NCBI GenBank assembly: GCA_004154925.1
Contig: QJNS01000051.1
Span: 62,001 to 126,000 of the forward strand
Length of the DNA stretch: 64,000 bases
Direction of reading: 5' to 3'
DNA from: Monosporascus cannonballus
Taxonomy: Eukaryota; Ascomycota; Sordariomycetes; Xylariales
Position numbers and translations under genes: made by a program
The notes under the pieces: generated by a model
Seen by the model: only the letters and a program-made list of their open reading frames with translations
What the model was told of the DNA's origin: nothing
The model's database searches: none
Shown: one piece after another, positions 25,282 to 37,324 of the stretch
How positions within the stretch are numbered: position 1 is the first letter of the stretch
Layout of the letters: each line of letters opens with the position of its first letter

Positions 25282-25729
25282 ATATTCTTTCAAAAATTAC
25301 AGGTTACGAAAATTTTTCATTAAATCTATTCTGTCTAAATAATAATATTCTTTGTTAATAAAGTTTAATAGGTTTGCAATGTGAATATAGAAAAAATATA
25401 ACTCTTTATAACCGCTAAATCCGATATAATAAAAAGATATTTTATCTTTTAAACGGCTTTTATTTTTAGTATTTACGTTCATTTATTTTTATTTTCTATA
25501 ACATGGTATATACGTATTTATATCGGTTATTAATATCATAATTGAAACTAATATAAGCGTTGAAATTATTTTTAAAAGCATAAGATTTTAAATAACCATA
25601 TATTTCTGTATTAATAAACTAGTAATATTAGCATTATTCTATATATTATTTACTTCATTTCATTTATTTATTACCATTGTATTATAATACCTAATTATCG
25701 TGCATAAGCCAAATAATAAATCCGGTATT
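25282..25729. other. Spacer between two divergently oriented elements
   Basis: AT-rich 450 bp separating the minus-strand element on the left from the plus-strand element on the right. Nothing else seen. Confidence 0.5.
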
Positions 25730-26125
25730 TGCTATGACTTAACGGGCTTGGCTGTTAAAAGAACCGTCGGGCCCTCTTAGGATATAACGATATCTCGGAC
25801 TAAAGATAACGTGATTACCTTAAAAACATTTAATATAGCTAATCGCCTTAAGCACCTTAATTTTATCGAACTTAAAAACGGCTTAGAAATGCTTAAGAAA
25901 ACTTAATAAGGAAATTATGTAAAATTAAGACCTATAACTTGAATGACGAAAAGGATATTTACGTTCATTATTTCTATAATTTAAATAATGATGAGATGTA
26001 ATAATATTTTATTGTTTAAAATATTTTAAATATCAAGGTATTATAGAATTATTATATGGATTATTTAAAATATAACGATATTACTATTAATATAAAGCCG
26101 TATAATTTAAATTTAAAAATAAATA
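25730..26125 (+). repeat. 5' LTR
   Basis: Starts TGCTATGACTTAACGGGC and keeps a lightly mutated stretch (GAACCGTCGGGCCCTCTTAGG). It ends after the conserved LTR core TAATATAAAGCCGTATAA near 26090. The right end is approximate. Confidence 0.6.
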
Positions 26126-29100
26126 ACATGTTATTTATTGAAAAAATAATATATTTTTAAAGACTCTCCTTAAATTTAAAAATAATATTTATTATTTTTG
26201 AAATATTAATTACTGTTTTAAATGCTCTTTTTTCACAACATGTGGCTCGGATTCCAAATGTCGAAGTATAAATTTATTGATTCATTAATTTAAGTCAATA
26301 TATTTTAACTATGTAAATTTTAAAAATTAGAATAATGCCTAAAAGATAAGAGTTATATAAGAGAAAAAACAATTTTTGATTTGTGTTATTTAAATATATA
26401 TTTAGTTTCGATTTGTTTCTCAAATCAATAAATTAAACTTTATCCGCTAAAATATACTTAATAAAAAATGCGGTTAATTATTTTAAACCCCTTGTAAAGC
26501 GTTATTTTGTAAAAATATCAACTAAAAAATTTTATTAACAAAATGTTGTTTATATGTCAATTCTAATATTAATTACGTAATATTTTCAGTATTCGAAACG
26601 AAAAACGGCTTGCAATATAATAGATTCTTAAGTATCATAAAAAGTGAAATTTTTACATACGTATTTAGGCTTAGATATTTTACAATTAAGATCGGATAAG
26701 AAAATAATAACATCGATATATATTTTTATAAGTTCTACAAAGAATTAAAAGAAAGTTAAAGATTCCCGTTATTCGAATTTAGTAACTAATAATTTTAAGT
26801 AAATATGTTATAAAAATTAAACAATTTGATAATTAATACTTAAAACAATAGCAATAAAAATAATATATTTTATATTTTCATTAAATTAAATTTAATGAAT
26901 AAAGTCGAAATATATTTGTTACTTTTTTAATATTCTATAAGAATTTATAAAATTCGAGATAATTTGACATAAAGATTAAATATAAATATAATAATATTAT
27001 TATACTAAAATACACGTTTGCTAAAATATCAATAAAAGATTTCGGCGATAAAGCATTTAAATTTCCGCTTTAAAAAATATTCATTAATTTAAACCAAAAC
27101 CCGGTTTATAAGAATAACTAAAGTATTAATGTCATTTAAGTGTAATACAAATAAGAGCTAATATAAGAAGATATTGAGTGTAAAATAAAACGATATAAAG
27201 AATTAATTTAGTAAATATTATAGAAAATACGCTGTTCTATAAAAATAATGGAAAGAATAATGCGAATAAATATAAGGTATTTAATATAAAGTTTCAAAAT
27301 AATAAATTAAAATATATACGGTATATTATTAAAAGGAAAATACTTAGTGTACAACGAATACAAAAACCTATTTATTAAGGCATAATATATATATATATGA
27401 AAATGGTTTGATATTTCTTATTTAAATCGAAAATAATAAAGTTAAAAATAATAATATTAGTATTTTCGAATTATTACTTTTAAAAGTAATAGTACTAAAT
27501 AAATATTGTTATGAAATGGATTTGAAAAGATATTTATTAAAAGATGGTTTGTATGCCTATAATTAATATAATTATTAATTAATAAAGCGTCATGGTTTAA
27601 TATGTTTTAAAGAAAAATGCAAAAGCTATTATGAATTAATATTTTTAATAAATCATTTTTATGAAGTTCAAAAACTAAATATGGAAAAGGATTCAAAATA
27701 TATGCTAAATTGCTATTCAGAATATAATAAAGTATAGGAAATTTAGTAAAATATTATATATTGTATGCAAAAAGAATTTGTTTAATATACTCAAATATTA
27801 AAAATAAATTAAAGAAATACGTATAATTTGAGGAGATAATGTGTGGATAAGTATAATAAATAGAACGGCTTAATATATTATAAACAGAAATATAAATTAA
27901 ATTTAACGAATTGATTAAAATATTAAAGTAAAAGGTTTATTTATAAAACAGATGAAACATATCGAAATTTAAAGAAATTAAAACGATTTTCTAAAAAGAT
28001 ATTTAGACGTAATAATGAAGGCTATTGATAATTTTATTATTAAAAATAGAAGAACCGAAGTATCTTAACATATTAACATAGTAAATTAGGAAGTTTTAAA
28101 CTAATATTAAATAATATCGCAGACGTTTATTTACTTTAAGTTATTTTAGAAATATAAGTTAAAACTTTATATAATTAGGAATAAGAAGAATCATTAATGT
28201 ACTTACAGTAATTGAAATGGTTAACGTAAATTTATTTATTTAAAACATTAATCTAGGAAATAGAAAATTGTTGGAACATTAATATAAATGTGTTAATAGA
28301 GAATGTAAATTCAGAATGGCATTTATTAAATAAATTTAATTTTATATTGTATTACTAAATAAACGAATTAAAGTATTTAATATAAAATTAAAAAAGGGAA
28401 CAGATATAACTACAAAAGTACAACAAATGTTATATTATAAAAGAAAATTAATATATAGAAATAGTATATATTTAAAAGAATATAATATATGGTTTTTATA
28501 ATTACTGTGAAATTTAAGTAGCTCAATACTTCATCAAAAATAGTTTTAAATATTATAATAATTTAATTGATATGTTATTATAATATTATTGATTATAACC
28601 AATTTTCTTAAACCCATCAAACTAGCAACTATTAAACTATAACGGATATATTTAAGAAAATTTTTAAACGATTTATTCATAAAGTTTTATATTATTTATA
28701 ATATTAACAAGAAATAGTTTATGTGATTTTAAAAATATATTTAAAAAATCAATTGTTTGAAAAAATGAAGCTTATTTTAAAAATAACATGTAAAATATTT
28801 TGTGTTTTTCCAATTCAAATAAATAACAAATTAGATTTTATAATTATATTATTATTTAAATTAATTTCGGTGATTTATAATTACGCGAATAAAAGATTGA
28901 TGTTTTCAAATTAAACTGTTAGAATATTTATGTTTAAAAATAAAAATTTTTATTAAAACTTAGAAACAATACAAATAAGAAGTATATTTCTAAAAAAACA
29001 AATAGAAATAAAATAAATATTTATTTATATTAATAACAATAATGAACCTATTAATAAATCATATATTTTAAAAGTGCGACAATATTTTATATATATATTA

Positions 29101-31029
29101 TTTTGATCACATTTTTAATTATATAAAAACGAACAAAATAGGTACCATATATATTTACAAAGATTATAAAACAATAAAATTTACTTATATTTAAGGTATT
29201 TAAGCATTTTGAAAATATATTAAATATTATAAATTGAATATTTACATTTTTAGTACAGTTATTGTATATTGAAATGGGTTTATTTAAATGTTAAGTAAAT
29301 AATGTAACATGAAAACGTTTTAAAACTTGTCATAAAATTATACATAAATTAATATTAAATATATACGATTAAATATACTGCGTCAAAGAAAAAATAAATA
29401 CTTTGTGTTATATATTAAATACTGTAATAAAGTCTTAAAAATCATACTGGTAAATTATATTTTAACATATTCTTTTTTGTGAGTGAAAAAGAATTAAATT
29501 TCATTACGTTTTTTAAATAAAGAATCTATAAGTATTGTGATAGTTTTTAAAATATTTAGATAGTGTTTTAAAGAAAATCTGTGTGAAATCAACTTTATAT
29601 AGATTTTTAAAACTGTACTTATTTTATTACGACAAGAAGATTTATTGTATAATAATTATAATACGTAAAAGAAAAAATGAAAAGTTTTAATTTTATTATT
29701 ATTAGCAAAAGGTCACAAGATAATAAAACCGATATTATAAAAATATAATTAAATTTATAAATCACCTAATTAAAATTAGCTGTGTAATTTTTAAAATTAT
29801 TTTTAAAAAGAATATTTATATTTTCACTAAATTATACTCATATAGAGGATATTATGCCTTAGACTTGAAAGGATTAAATAAATTATATATTCTTAGAAAG
29901 TATTACAATTATTTAAACAAGTAAGACATAGATCTAAAAATTAAAGAAGTTTTTAAAGCTCTATACAAGCTTAAAACAATTTATTACATATTGAACATTG
30001 TTAAAGATCAAAATAATAATTTCAAAAATACAAAAACACTATTACTATTTTAATAAGGTTAAAAATATAATAAAATAAGTTTCACTGAAAATCATATTTA
30101 TTCATAATATTAAAGAAACTAAAAACTTTAATCATGACAGATTTTATTATTAAGTTTTCCATATTTAAAAAGGTAGATAAAAACTATATTACAATAATAT
30201 TATCGTTATTAGAAATAAATTTATAGGCCGTTCTTAACGTTTAAATTATTTAATAAATATTAATATTAAAAATATAATATATGTTTTTAAAAGGTACTTT
30301 TATTATATACAAATTATTTTATAAAAGCGTTTTCTATAAATTAATTACAATTCTTTTTTAAATTTTTAGAAAGGTTTATAATGCATGTCGGCTTAATTTT
30401 CAAGTTATATAATATAAATGGATCTTAAATAAAGGTATAAATTTATATAATTATATTAAATATTAAAAATATACTTAAAGTATTATATTAATTATAAGAA
30501 TTGTGATTGAATTAAAGAATTATTTATCTCTAACCTACTATATAGTATTAATGGCTTTAACAATATGAAGATATTCTTAATAACTAAAAATTTTACTTTT
30601 ATATTTAATATTTATAAAAAATATTCAACGGATTTATTAACATTAAAATGATATTTATGTTAATATAAGTTTAATAATTATAGTATAAATAGTAACAAAA
30701 TTAAAATCCTTACGAAATTAAATAAATATTGATAATAATCAAAAATTTAAAAAGAATTATTTACCTTATTACAAAAAATATTTAATGAAAAAGACTTTAT
30801 AAAATATTGAATTTTAAATATATCTACTTGTATAAAATGGCTAAAAACATTTTAAAATATAATTATTAATAAGGTTTTTTTAAAAAATAAAGCTTTATCT
30901 CGTTTGCCATGTTTTCGTATTTCTACTAATAACAGATATTATCAAAATTTATACGAGATAGAATAATACAGAAATAAAAGACGAAACGATATATAAAACA
31001 AAGAAGGGTTTTGATATAAACAGAACGAA

Positions 31030-31160
31030 TTAATCCAGTATTTGATTAAATAATAAAATTATCTAAATTTCGAAAATACCTAAAAGCTTGAAAAAAGTCC
31101 TACTAATATCGAATATTTATTAAAACGTTTTTTGTTAATAACGCCGGAATTATTTTACAA
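31030..31160 (+). pseudogene. Chromodomain remnant of integrase
   Basis: Reads NYLNFENT, stop, KLEKSPTNIEYLLKRF, matching the chromodomain consensus GY..SENTWEP..NL.NA.ELL..F with Trp turned into a stop. Chromodomains at the integrase C-terminus steer insertion towards histone-marked chromatin and define chromoviruses. Confidence 0.65.
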
Positions 31161-31730
31161 CACGTTTAGCTTAATAATCGACTAATTCATAATATCAAAA
31201 TTTGCCAAATCGGAAAAAAATATAACGGATACGGTAGTAATTATTTTAACCGCTTCTTATTTTTCCTCTGGCTTAAAATATTTGAACTTTTTCAATATTT
31301 CTATATTTTCAACAGTATAATAAAATATTTTCATATTATAATAACGAAATATTGATCATTATTTTTAAAAATGATTTAACTTGTTAATAACAGTATAGAA
31401 AACGTTTCCATCTTATTTTTTTAAGGTTGCAGTAATTCTTTTATTAAGAAACCTTTTATATTTATTTCGAACGGCTTCAAAATCTTAGAAAAAACTGGGA
31501 TAAGCATTATATCATATATATTTTTCAAACCTCCAAATAACGTTACATTTTATCTTTTTAACGGAAATAAAAAGAAATAATAAAGATTAAATAAATAATT
31601 TATTTTAATAAACAGAACGTGATAATATGTTTAAGTAAACGAATTCTTTTGATATAACCCGATATAGTTAAAAATTGAAAGATTTTATAACATTTTCGCA
31701 ACGAAAAATTTAAGAAAAAAGATTATAGTA

Positions 31731-32477
31731 TATTTTAACTTGTTTACTGTACTTAATAACGATCTCGATAAAAATTCAACCTGTTATAAAAATTAATTAT
31801 TTAATAAGCTCAATGTTTTTAAGGTTTGAATATTTTAAAACCTTAAAGTTATATAAAAAAGCGAAAAAGTTCGAAAAACTTAAAAAGTTAGATATATTTA
31901 GTTTCTTAAAACAGAATTATAATATATATGTTTATTCTTTCTATAATTTAAATAATAACAGATTGAAGTAATATTTTGTTACTTAAGATATTCTTAGTTT
32001 TGCAAAACATCCCTAGTTATTATATTTATTATTCAAAATCTTGCGATGTTCCTACTAATATAAACCCGTACGACTTTGGTTTAATAATCGGTTAATATTA
32101 CGATCTCGCAGGCCTAGGCCTGCAGAAACGGTCGCAACAACAAGGATAATACGACCCACCCTGTAAGTCACGTAACAAATGATCACTAATACGTTCGTGA
32201 TCACTAGAGATCATGGTTATCACAGGTGACGTAATTAGGAATGATTAAAAAATAGTGAAAACCTATATATACATTCGTTATTTCCATGATTCAGACAACT
32301 TCAGCTTGCAGTAAAATATCGTTACCCAAGATACCTTTGTTATTACAAGACATAATAAGTTTACTATATCTATTGCTCAGAGTCCTACGATACTGCTACT
32401 AATATAAATCCGTACAACTTAGATCTAATAGTTGGTTAAACCGCCTAGTCGCCACAGTTAAATTCTGAGTTGTTATA
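31731..32477 (+). repeat. 3' LTR interrupted by a younger solo LTR
   Basis: The older LTR runs from TATTTTAACTTG at 31731 to GTTAA at 32095 and resumes at about 32462 to end GTTGTTATA near 32477, net about 381 bp. The break is the insertion at 32096-32456. The part left of the break ends CCCGTACGACTTTGG...ATCGGTTAA, as other family members do. Confidence 0.65.
32096..32456 (+). repeat. Nested solo LTR (361 bp) with GTTAA duplication
   Basis: Starts TATTACGATCTCG (a TGTCACGA-type start after RIP) and ends CGCCTAGTCGCCACA. It is flanked by GTTAA on both sides (32091-32095, 32457-32461). It is far less mutated than the LTR it sits in. It holds a hairpin TGATCAC...GTGATCA (32180-32203) just after the conserved CACGTAAC, and a TATATATACATTCG promoter-like stretch near 32265. 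Confidence 0.85.
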
Positions 32478-33330
32478 TTACGGCGTAATAAAAGTTTTTA
32501 AAACGAAAATTCGACATAGTAATTTTAATTTTGAAGTGTTTTTATTGCTTTTTTAATAATATAATATAAAATAATTATAGATACGAAATATACAATATTA
32601 ATGTAAAAGTACATAATAATATTACATTCTGAAAAATGACATTCATTCTCAATAAAAATACAATAAAAAGTTAATTTATCTTATTTATATAAAATATTAA
32701 TTATTTCACTAAACTGTTAATATATTTTACTGAATTTAATTTTAAAAGACACAAATTAAGACAACGAATTTTCTGAAATACATTGAAAAATTACTTTGAA
32801 GCTATATTACTTTAGAAATAGAATTTAATAAAACTGACTATTTTTATTTTATACTATTTTATTATTTTTTTAATAGTTTTTCAAAAACATCGTTAAATAT
32901 ATTATAAAATTTGAATAATCTTAATAAATTCTATTATAAAATGTTAAATTTAATAAATTTTTCAATAATTTACTTTTTTTGGTGTTCAGTTAATCGTTTA
33001 TATTTTGGCCAGTACATAACCTAAATTGTATAATACTTAAACTAATACAAAATATATAATTTACAAACAATATTAAGAAAATTCGCTGTATTATTACCGA
33101 AAATATAAAATATAATTTTTGATTTTTAAAATTTTTAATTTAGTCAAAAATATTAAACATTTTGTAAAAACTTTATAAATATCGTTTTTTTTAAAAAAAA
33201 ATCGTTTTTGAAATTTCTTCTTCGAATTTCTTTTCGATATTTAATAAGTTTTAATTGAAAGTTAAAAAAATGACTTTAAATTTTAAATTTTCCTTTTTTT
33301 AAAACACAAAATAAGCAATTATTTATAAAG
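32478..33330. other. AT-rich DNA, nothing identified
   Basis: TA-rich sequence with no frame or repeat. Composition changes abruptly at about 33330-33345 to GC-normal DNA. Confidence 0.55.
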
Positions 33331-33896
33331 CAATTACTCCGTAAGGACCCCCTGGTTATTTCGTAAAAATAACACATAAAATGCTTAGCGTCCTCTTAAT
33401 GATGCACGCACTCCCTTAGCCTCTGACAGTGGGTGCGCCGTTTTTTGTCCTGCGCCTGAGGGGGTGTGTGGGGGGTAGCTCTTCGCCTGGGCGGTATGAC
33501 GGTCTGAGAGGCCTTCGCCAGCTAGTCGAGCCATCCGGTATACGCCGTATGGCCGCAACGTACGGACATGTTTTAGCACGGTAAATGTAGGGTTAACGCA
33601 TTGAAAACAGAGCCTATTGTGAGACCCGTGGTGTCGCGGTACCATTGTTTCTCACACTAACTACCATCCAGAAACCATATCAGTATCCCTCAAGTAGCTC
33701 TATGCTAACAGGACTCATTTACAATATCTATATAATCCAGGCCTAGCCTTAATTTTCAAGGTTTATATGTACTTGTACCCATGTATAGAAGTCTTATTGT
33801 AAGGTTTAGTATCGCGGCAGCGGATGTCTTAAACCGGAGTACTCAGTTCCGTCTAGCATCGTCGTCTTCACATTAGCGGCAAATGCGTCCGCTTGT
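33331..33896. other. GC-normal 3' flank of RIB1
   Basis: Base composition is normal and CA/TG are intact, so this was not RIPed. It holds the 3' untranslated region and terminator area of the minus-strand gene to its right; no clear poly(A) hexamer stands out. An 86-codon minus-strand frame (33385-33645) exists but lacks any motif, and I do not call it a gene. Confidence 0.5.
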
Positions 33897-35240
33897 TCAT
33901 GGTGGCATTGTGCTTATATCTAACATATGTCCCATTTTCTCGATCTGGTTCCATGTTAGTGCTGGACATGAGGAAAGGGGTAATATCTCGCGCATCGTAG
34001 GTAGGAGTCTTGGAAGGCGGCGTGAGCAGCATACCTTCGTCTTCAGGTAGCCTTCCACCTCGCGGCCCTTGAACCCGCCCTTCCCTTTCCAGCTAAGGGG
34101 CACCATGGCAACGCGCTCCGTGACGCGGATCTCGCGGTTCGGGCCCTCGACTGCCCTGATCTTGTCGGGGTTATTGGTCAGCAACCTGATATCCATCTGT
34201 CCGAGGTCCAGTAACATGGCTGTCGCGAGCCCGTAGCTCCGGGCGTCCGCGGGGTGCCGCAGCAATAGGTTCGCCTCCACTGTGTCCGATCCCAGGTCCT
34301 GCAGGTTGTAGGCCTTGAGCTTCTCGCCGAGGCCGATGCCCCGGCCCTCCTGGCGCAGGTAGACGATGATGCCGCCGCGGCTCGCGTTGCTTGACAGCGA
34401 CATCAGCCGTGCCGCTTCGTCCAGCTGCTCACCGCAGTCGCAGCGTGCCGACCATGCCGTCTCGCCCGTGTAGCACTCCGAGTGTATGCGGACCAGAGGG
34501 GGGCCATCACCTGCGGTCGTCTTGCCAGTGTCTTCCAAGCTACCGCTCATCATGCCGCTTCTTGTCCGCCCCGGGTATAGCCTCCCCGTGTATGCGCCCC
34601 TCACCATGCGATCCATCTCGGTCTCGCCCTCGCGCGGAGCGTCAAGGGACTTGCTCCTGATGTGCGGGCCGAACACGATCGCCAGGTGTTCCTTGTTATC
34701 CACGTTGTTCGTGTATAGGTGCAGGAACATCTCGGTGCCGGTCACCGTAGGTATCCGCGCGCGCACGATGCACTGGACTTCAGGGAGCGTCTCGAGGAGG
34801 CGGGGCCGCTTCGTGCCGCAACCGCCGGAGGGAATCGAAGAGTCGACCGGGACGCCGCGCGGCTGTTCGCTGGTGGGCGTCGCGATCCCGGGGGTGGCGG
34901 GAGGTGTAAAGGCCGGCGACAGAAGGGACGGCGGAGGCGGCTGGACTACATTGGACGATGGAGTGGACGTGGTACAGCCGACGGACTGCACAGCTCCGGA
35001 TAGAGACAGTGCGTCCCGGTCTATGGCTGTGGCCCGTGTGTCGGCCTCGTTATCCCTAACGGGTCTCGATCGTGGCGAGTAAAACGGCGGAAGATCAGTA
35101 ATGTCCTGCTGCCATTGCTGCTCTCGGGATGCCAGGCTATCCATTGGCGTTGAGTTCAGATCCGACATCGGCCTCACCCGAGCAATACAACTATATAGAT
35201 TATTCAGACGGGGGATGCGCCTGTGGAGAGGAGAAGACAC
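33897..35240 (-). CDS. RIB1: GTP cyclohydrolase II (riboflavin biosynthesis)
   Basis: Converts GTP to 2,5-diamino-6-ribosylamino-4(3H)-pyrimidinone 5'-phosphate plus formate and pyrophosphate, the first committed step to riboflavin, in the cytosol. The open frame is 447 codons and is best read as two exons (35240-34035 and 33944-33897), giving 417 residues. Residues 1-150 are Ser/Pro-rich and low-complexity, as in filamentous fungal homologues. The catalytic domain follows: zinc ligands Cys256, Cys267 and Cys269 in [17 protein letters not shown], the [10 protein letters not shown] loop (296-305), DTVEAN (319-324), Asp332/Arg334 in DARSYG, and LLTNNPDK (353-360). All expected residues are present. 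Start: the first Met at 35240 is used; Met25 (35168, MSDLNSTPM) is an equally plausible start, and a pyrimidine-rich CTCTCCACAG near 35220 could be a 3' splice site of an upstream intron. It is the only intact gene in the window, and its GC-rich codon use contrasts with everything around it. Confidence 0.93.
   Translation of the reverse strand: MSSPLHRRIPRLNNLYSCIARVRPMSDLNSTPMDSLASREQQWQQDITDLPPFYSPRSRPVRDNEADTRATAIDRDALSLSGAVQSVGCTTSTPSSNVVQPPPPSLLSPAFTPPATPGIATPTSEQPRGVPVDSSIPSGGCGTKRPRLLETLPEVQCIVRARIPTVTGTEMFLHLYTNNVDNKEHLAIVFGPHIRSKSLDAPREGETEMDRMVRGAYTGRLYPGRTRSGMMSGSLEDTGKTTAGDGPPLVRIHSECYTGETAWSARCDCGEQLDEAARLMSLSSNASRGGIIVYLRQEGRGIGLGEKLKAYNLQDLGSDTVEANLLLRHPADARSYGLATAMLLDLGQMDIRLLTNNPDKIRAVEGPNREIRVTERVAMVPLSWKGKGGFKGREVEGYLKTKVCCSRRLPRLLPTMREILPLSSCPALTWNQIEKMGHMLDISTMPP
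33945..34034 (-). other. Predicted 90-nt spliceosomal intron in RIB1
   Basis: The donor GTATGC follows the codons for YLKTK, a branch-site CTAAC lies near 33955-33959, and the acceptor is CCAG. The length is a multiple of three and has no in-frame stop, so an unspliced reading simply adds 30 residues (403-432), rich in Cys, Arg, Leu and Pro and foreign to the family. Removing it restores the usual fungal C-terminus, in which EGYLKTK runs straight into a KMGHML-like end. Confidence 0.85.
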
Positions 35241-36068
35241 TGAGGAGAAGAAAGATAGCAGCGACTGGAGGATGCCGGACTCTCGGGACGGCCCTTGAGT
35301 GTCCGGTACTTTGGGGTCAATTGAACCGGCGCTTTAAGCACACAGGAGTTCAACTTTCGGGGGGGTCAATGCCCAGTCTATTGGGGGATCCTTCTAAAAT
35401 TCCACCTGAGCGGTTGCATTTACACAGTACCTCTGTAAAGGGGACCAAAGAGGATGTGTTAGAATGAGATGAAGTTTCTCATTTTAATTCACACCTACGC
35501 CATATGGCTTGATAATCCAAGAAGTTCAAGAACATACCATCCACATGTATGTACTATATTCCTTCCGGGTTAGGCATACGTAATTGGTTAGTAATCATTT
35601 ACGGTTACGAGTTAGCTTTCACGAAGGATTTAGTGGACACGCTTAGTCAGATTTAATATATTGATTCCGAGTAGTGCTGAAGAAGCCCCCCAATTGTTTC
35701 ACGACCTACGAAGTATATAGTACTGCTGGGCAAGAGGTCAAATTTTAACTCTTTGTCAAGTACCCCTTAGCAGTAACTAGATCTTACGCTATTACTGAGG
35801 TGTTAATTCATAGAGGCGTTGGCGTAACTGAAATTATATAATGCCCTTGTGACGTGGTGAGCTTGCGAACAGAGTGAGAGGGTTATTATGTCGAAAATCC
35901 CGTTCCCTTAAAACCGATTTCCGCATTTGGATCTTGGCAAGTCCCCAAAGGAAGGTGTTGGCAACACCTGCCACAACGTTGCCGCCACTTGGACAGTATC
36001 AGGCCCCTCAAAGCCTTGAAGTCCTAAAGTCCTGGAAGTCGTCGTTTTGGCTAATGCTAATAGTTACG
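35241..36068. other. GC-normal 5' flank of RIB1
   Basis: Unmutated DNA that should hold the RIB1 promoter and 5' untranslated region. Pyrimidine-rich tracts lie just upstream of the start on the coding strand (CTTTCTTCTCCTCAG). A perfect hairpin AGGTGTT-GGC-AACACCT is at 35953-35969. A 74-codon plus-strand frame (35874-36098) runs into the LTR that starts at 36069, so it is not a conserved gene. No TATA or known regulator site can be asserted. Confidence 0.45.
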
Positions 36069-36352
36069 TGTCACGACCTGGCAAGCTACGGCCTCTAGAA
36101 ACCGTCGCAACAGGAACAGCCCAGGAAAACCAAGTGGGTCAGGTCACGTGACGAATCACCAACTCACTGGCGGTAAGCCAGTGAGCCGGATTATTAATTT
36201 AATGCTAATAAGCCAGTAAGAAGGTAAAAGCTATATACGTTTCTTATTTCGATAATATAAATAATAATAATTTATAATATAATTACTTTCTTTAATATAT
36301 TTTTAGTATCACCAAACATAATTAAGGTATTGTATTATTTAAAGTTTTATAA
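36069..36352 (+). repeat. Truncated LTR next to the gene island
   Basis: Starts TGTCACGACCTGGCAAGC, preceded by TTACG, and shares AAGTGGGTC...CACGTGA with the LTR at 55944. It contains a perfect hairpin CTCACTGGC-GGTAA-GCCAGTGAG (36163-36185). The first 120 bp are unmutated; after about 36190 it is RIPed. It follows the family consensus up to about TTTATAACA and then stops, lacking the last 55 or so bases, where an inverted LTR begins. Confidence 0.7.
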
Positions 36353-36490
36353 CAGTTGTACGAGTTTACATTCGCAGAAGTATTGTAGAAATCTGAGTAA
36401 TAAATATGATAACTTTGTTATATTTCGTAATATTAAAAACGGTTTAGATGACGATTTATTATTATGAATTAATATTATTTAAACTATAGA
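36240..36490. repeat. Imperfect palindrome: LTR-LTR inverted junction
   Basis: 36240-36352 (plus-sense LTR) and about 36377-36490 (minus-sense LTR) are inverted copies of the same LTR region around a spacer of about 24 bp (GTTGTACGAGTTTACATTC). Both arms are RIPed and diverged, but landmarks such as TATTTAAAGTTTTATAAC and, in reverse, GTAGAAATCTGAGTAATAAAT pair up. Confidence 0.6.
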
Positions 36491-36687
36491 ACTAATATAT
36501 ATATATATTCTAATTCTTTTATTATTATTTACCGTTGTTTAATAAAACTTTACTAAATAGTTGCTTAATATTATTTGATTATATTTAATAGATTTTCGTT
36601 AAATACCGGTTACGTAACCTGGAATAACGTAATTCCTTGGTTTTAATTTAACCGTTTTTGCAGGCCAAGTTCGATTAAATCGTAGTA
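36353..36687 (-). repeat. 3' LTR, outer end missing
   Basis: Begins inside the LTR core (GTTGTACGAG) and ends AATCGTAGTA, the reverse of the TGTTACGAC-type start. The companion LTR at 42561 has about 50 more outer bases (TATAACGG...). Confidence 0.65.
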
Positions 36688-37324
36688 TGATTTTCTTTTT
36701 TTTAAAAATCTTATTTTTGAGATTATTTTTTCCTTTATAAGTACTGCCTACCTTTTACGATATCGGTTTGCGTTATTAAAAACCGTCGTTGAATTCTTTT
36801 TTTTAATTATTCCTTCACAAAATTTGTTTTTTATTTTTGACGAATTTAATTTTAAAATTATACCGTGTTTCTTGTGTTTTTTTAAGGGTTAGATGTACGA
36901 AATGATGGAAAACGTTTTTAAATGTAAGGGTGGCGTTAAACGCGGGTATTTTTATAACTAAACCGGCATTTTCCTTTCGTTTTTGGAAAATATTTACGTT
37001 AAAATCTAACGCTTAGAACGAAAGAAGGTTTTTGTAAAAAAAACGTTTTTTTAGAACTGCAAAACGGTTATTAATAAAAAAATAAATAAGGTTTTTACGC
37101 GTTTAATCCACTTTCGAAAAGAAAAAAGATATTTCGTTTAAAAGCAATAAAAATAGTATAAAGAGAGCTATAATCGTTAAAGAAATTAAAAAAGTAAAAA
37201 CGCTAGGAACAAATTAACGCTAATGCTTTTATAGCCGTATTGGTTTTTCCTGCTAGTTCCGTAATTTAACCTGTTAAAAATGTTAATTGGGACGTAATTA
37301 TTTCTGGTACTTCTATGGTTATTG

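Larger units (their letters stand above)
25730..32477 (+). mobile_element. Ty3/Gypsy chromovirus in plus orientation, heavily RIPed
   Basis: Same-sense LTRs at 25730-26125 and 31731-32477, the latter split by a nested solo LTR. Net length is about 6.4 kb after removing the nested copy. The only readable coding is a chromodomain at about 31030-31150, in the expected place before the 3' LTR. From 26.1 to 30.8 kb A+T is extreme and no motif survives. No target duplication was found. Confidence 0.6.

Noticed and set aside
33385..33645. 86-codon minus-strand frame downstream of RIB1
   Set aside because: Low-complexity composition, no motif, no clear start context; treated as 3' flank.
34391..35298. 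Long plus-strand frames of 65-198 codons opposite RIB1
   Set aside because: Shadows of the GC-rich RIB1 coding sequence on the other strand; no motifs of their own.
35874..36098. 74-codon plus-strand frame upstream of RIB1
   Set aside because: Its end lies within the LTR starting at 36069, so it cannot be an ancestral gene as it stands.
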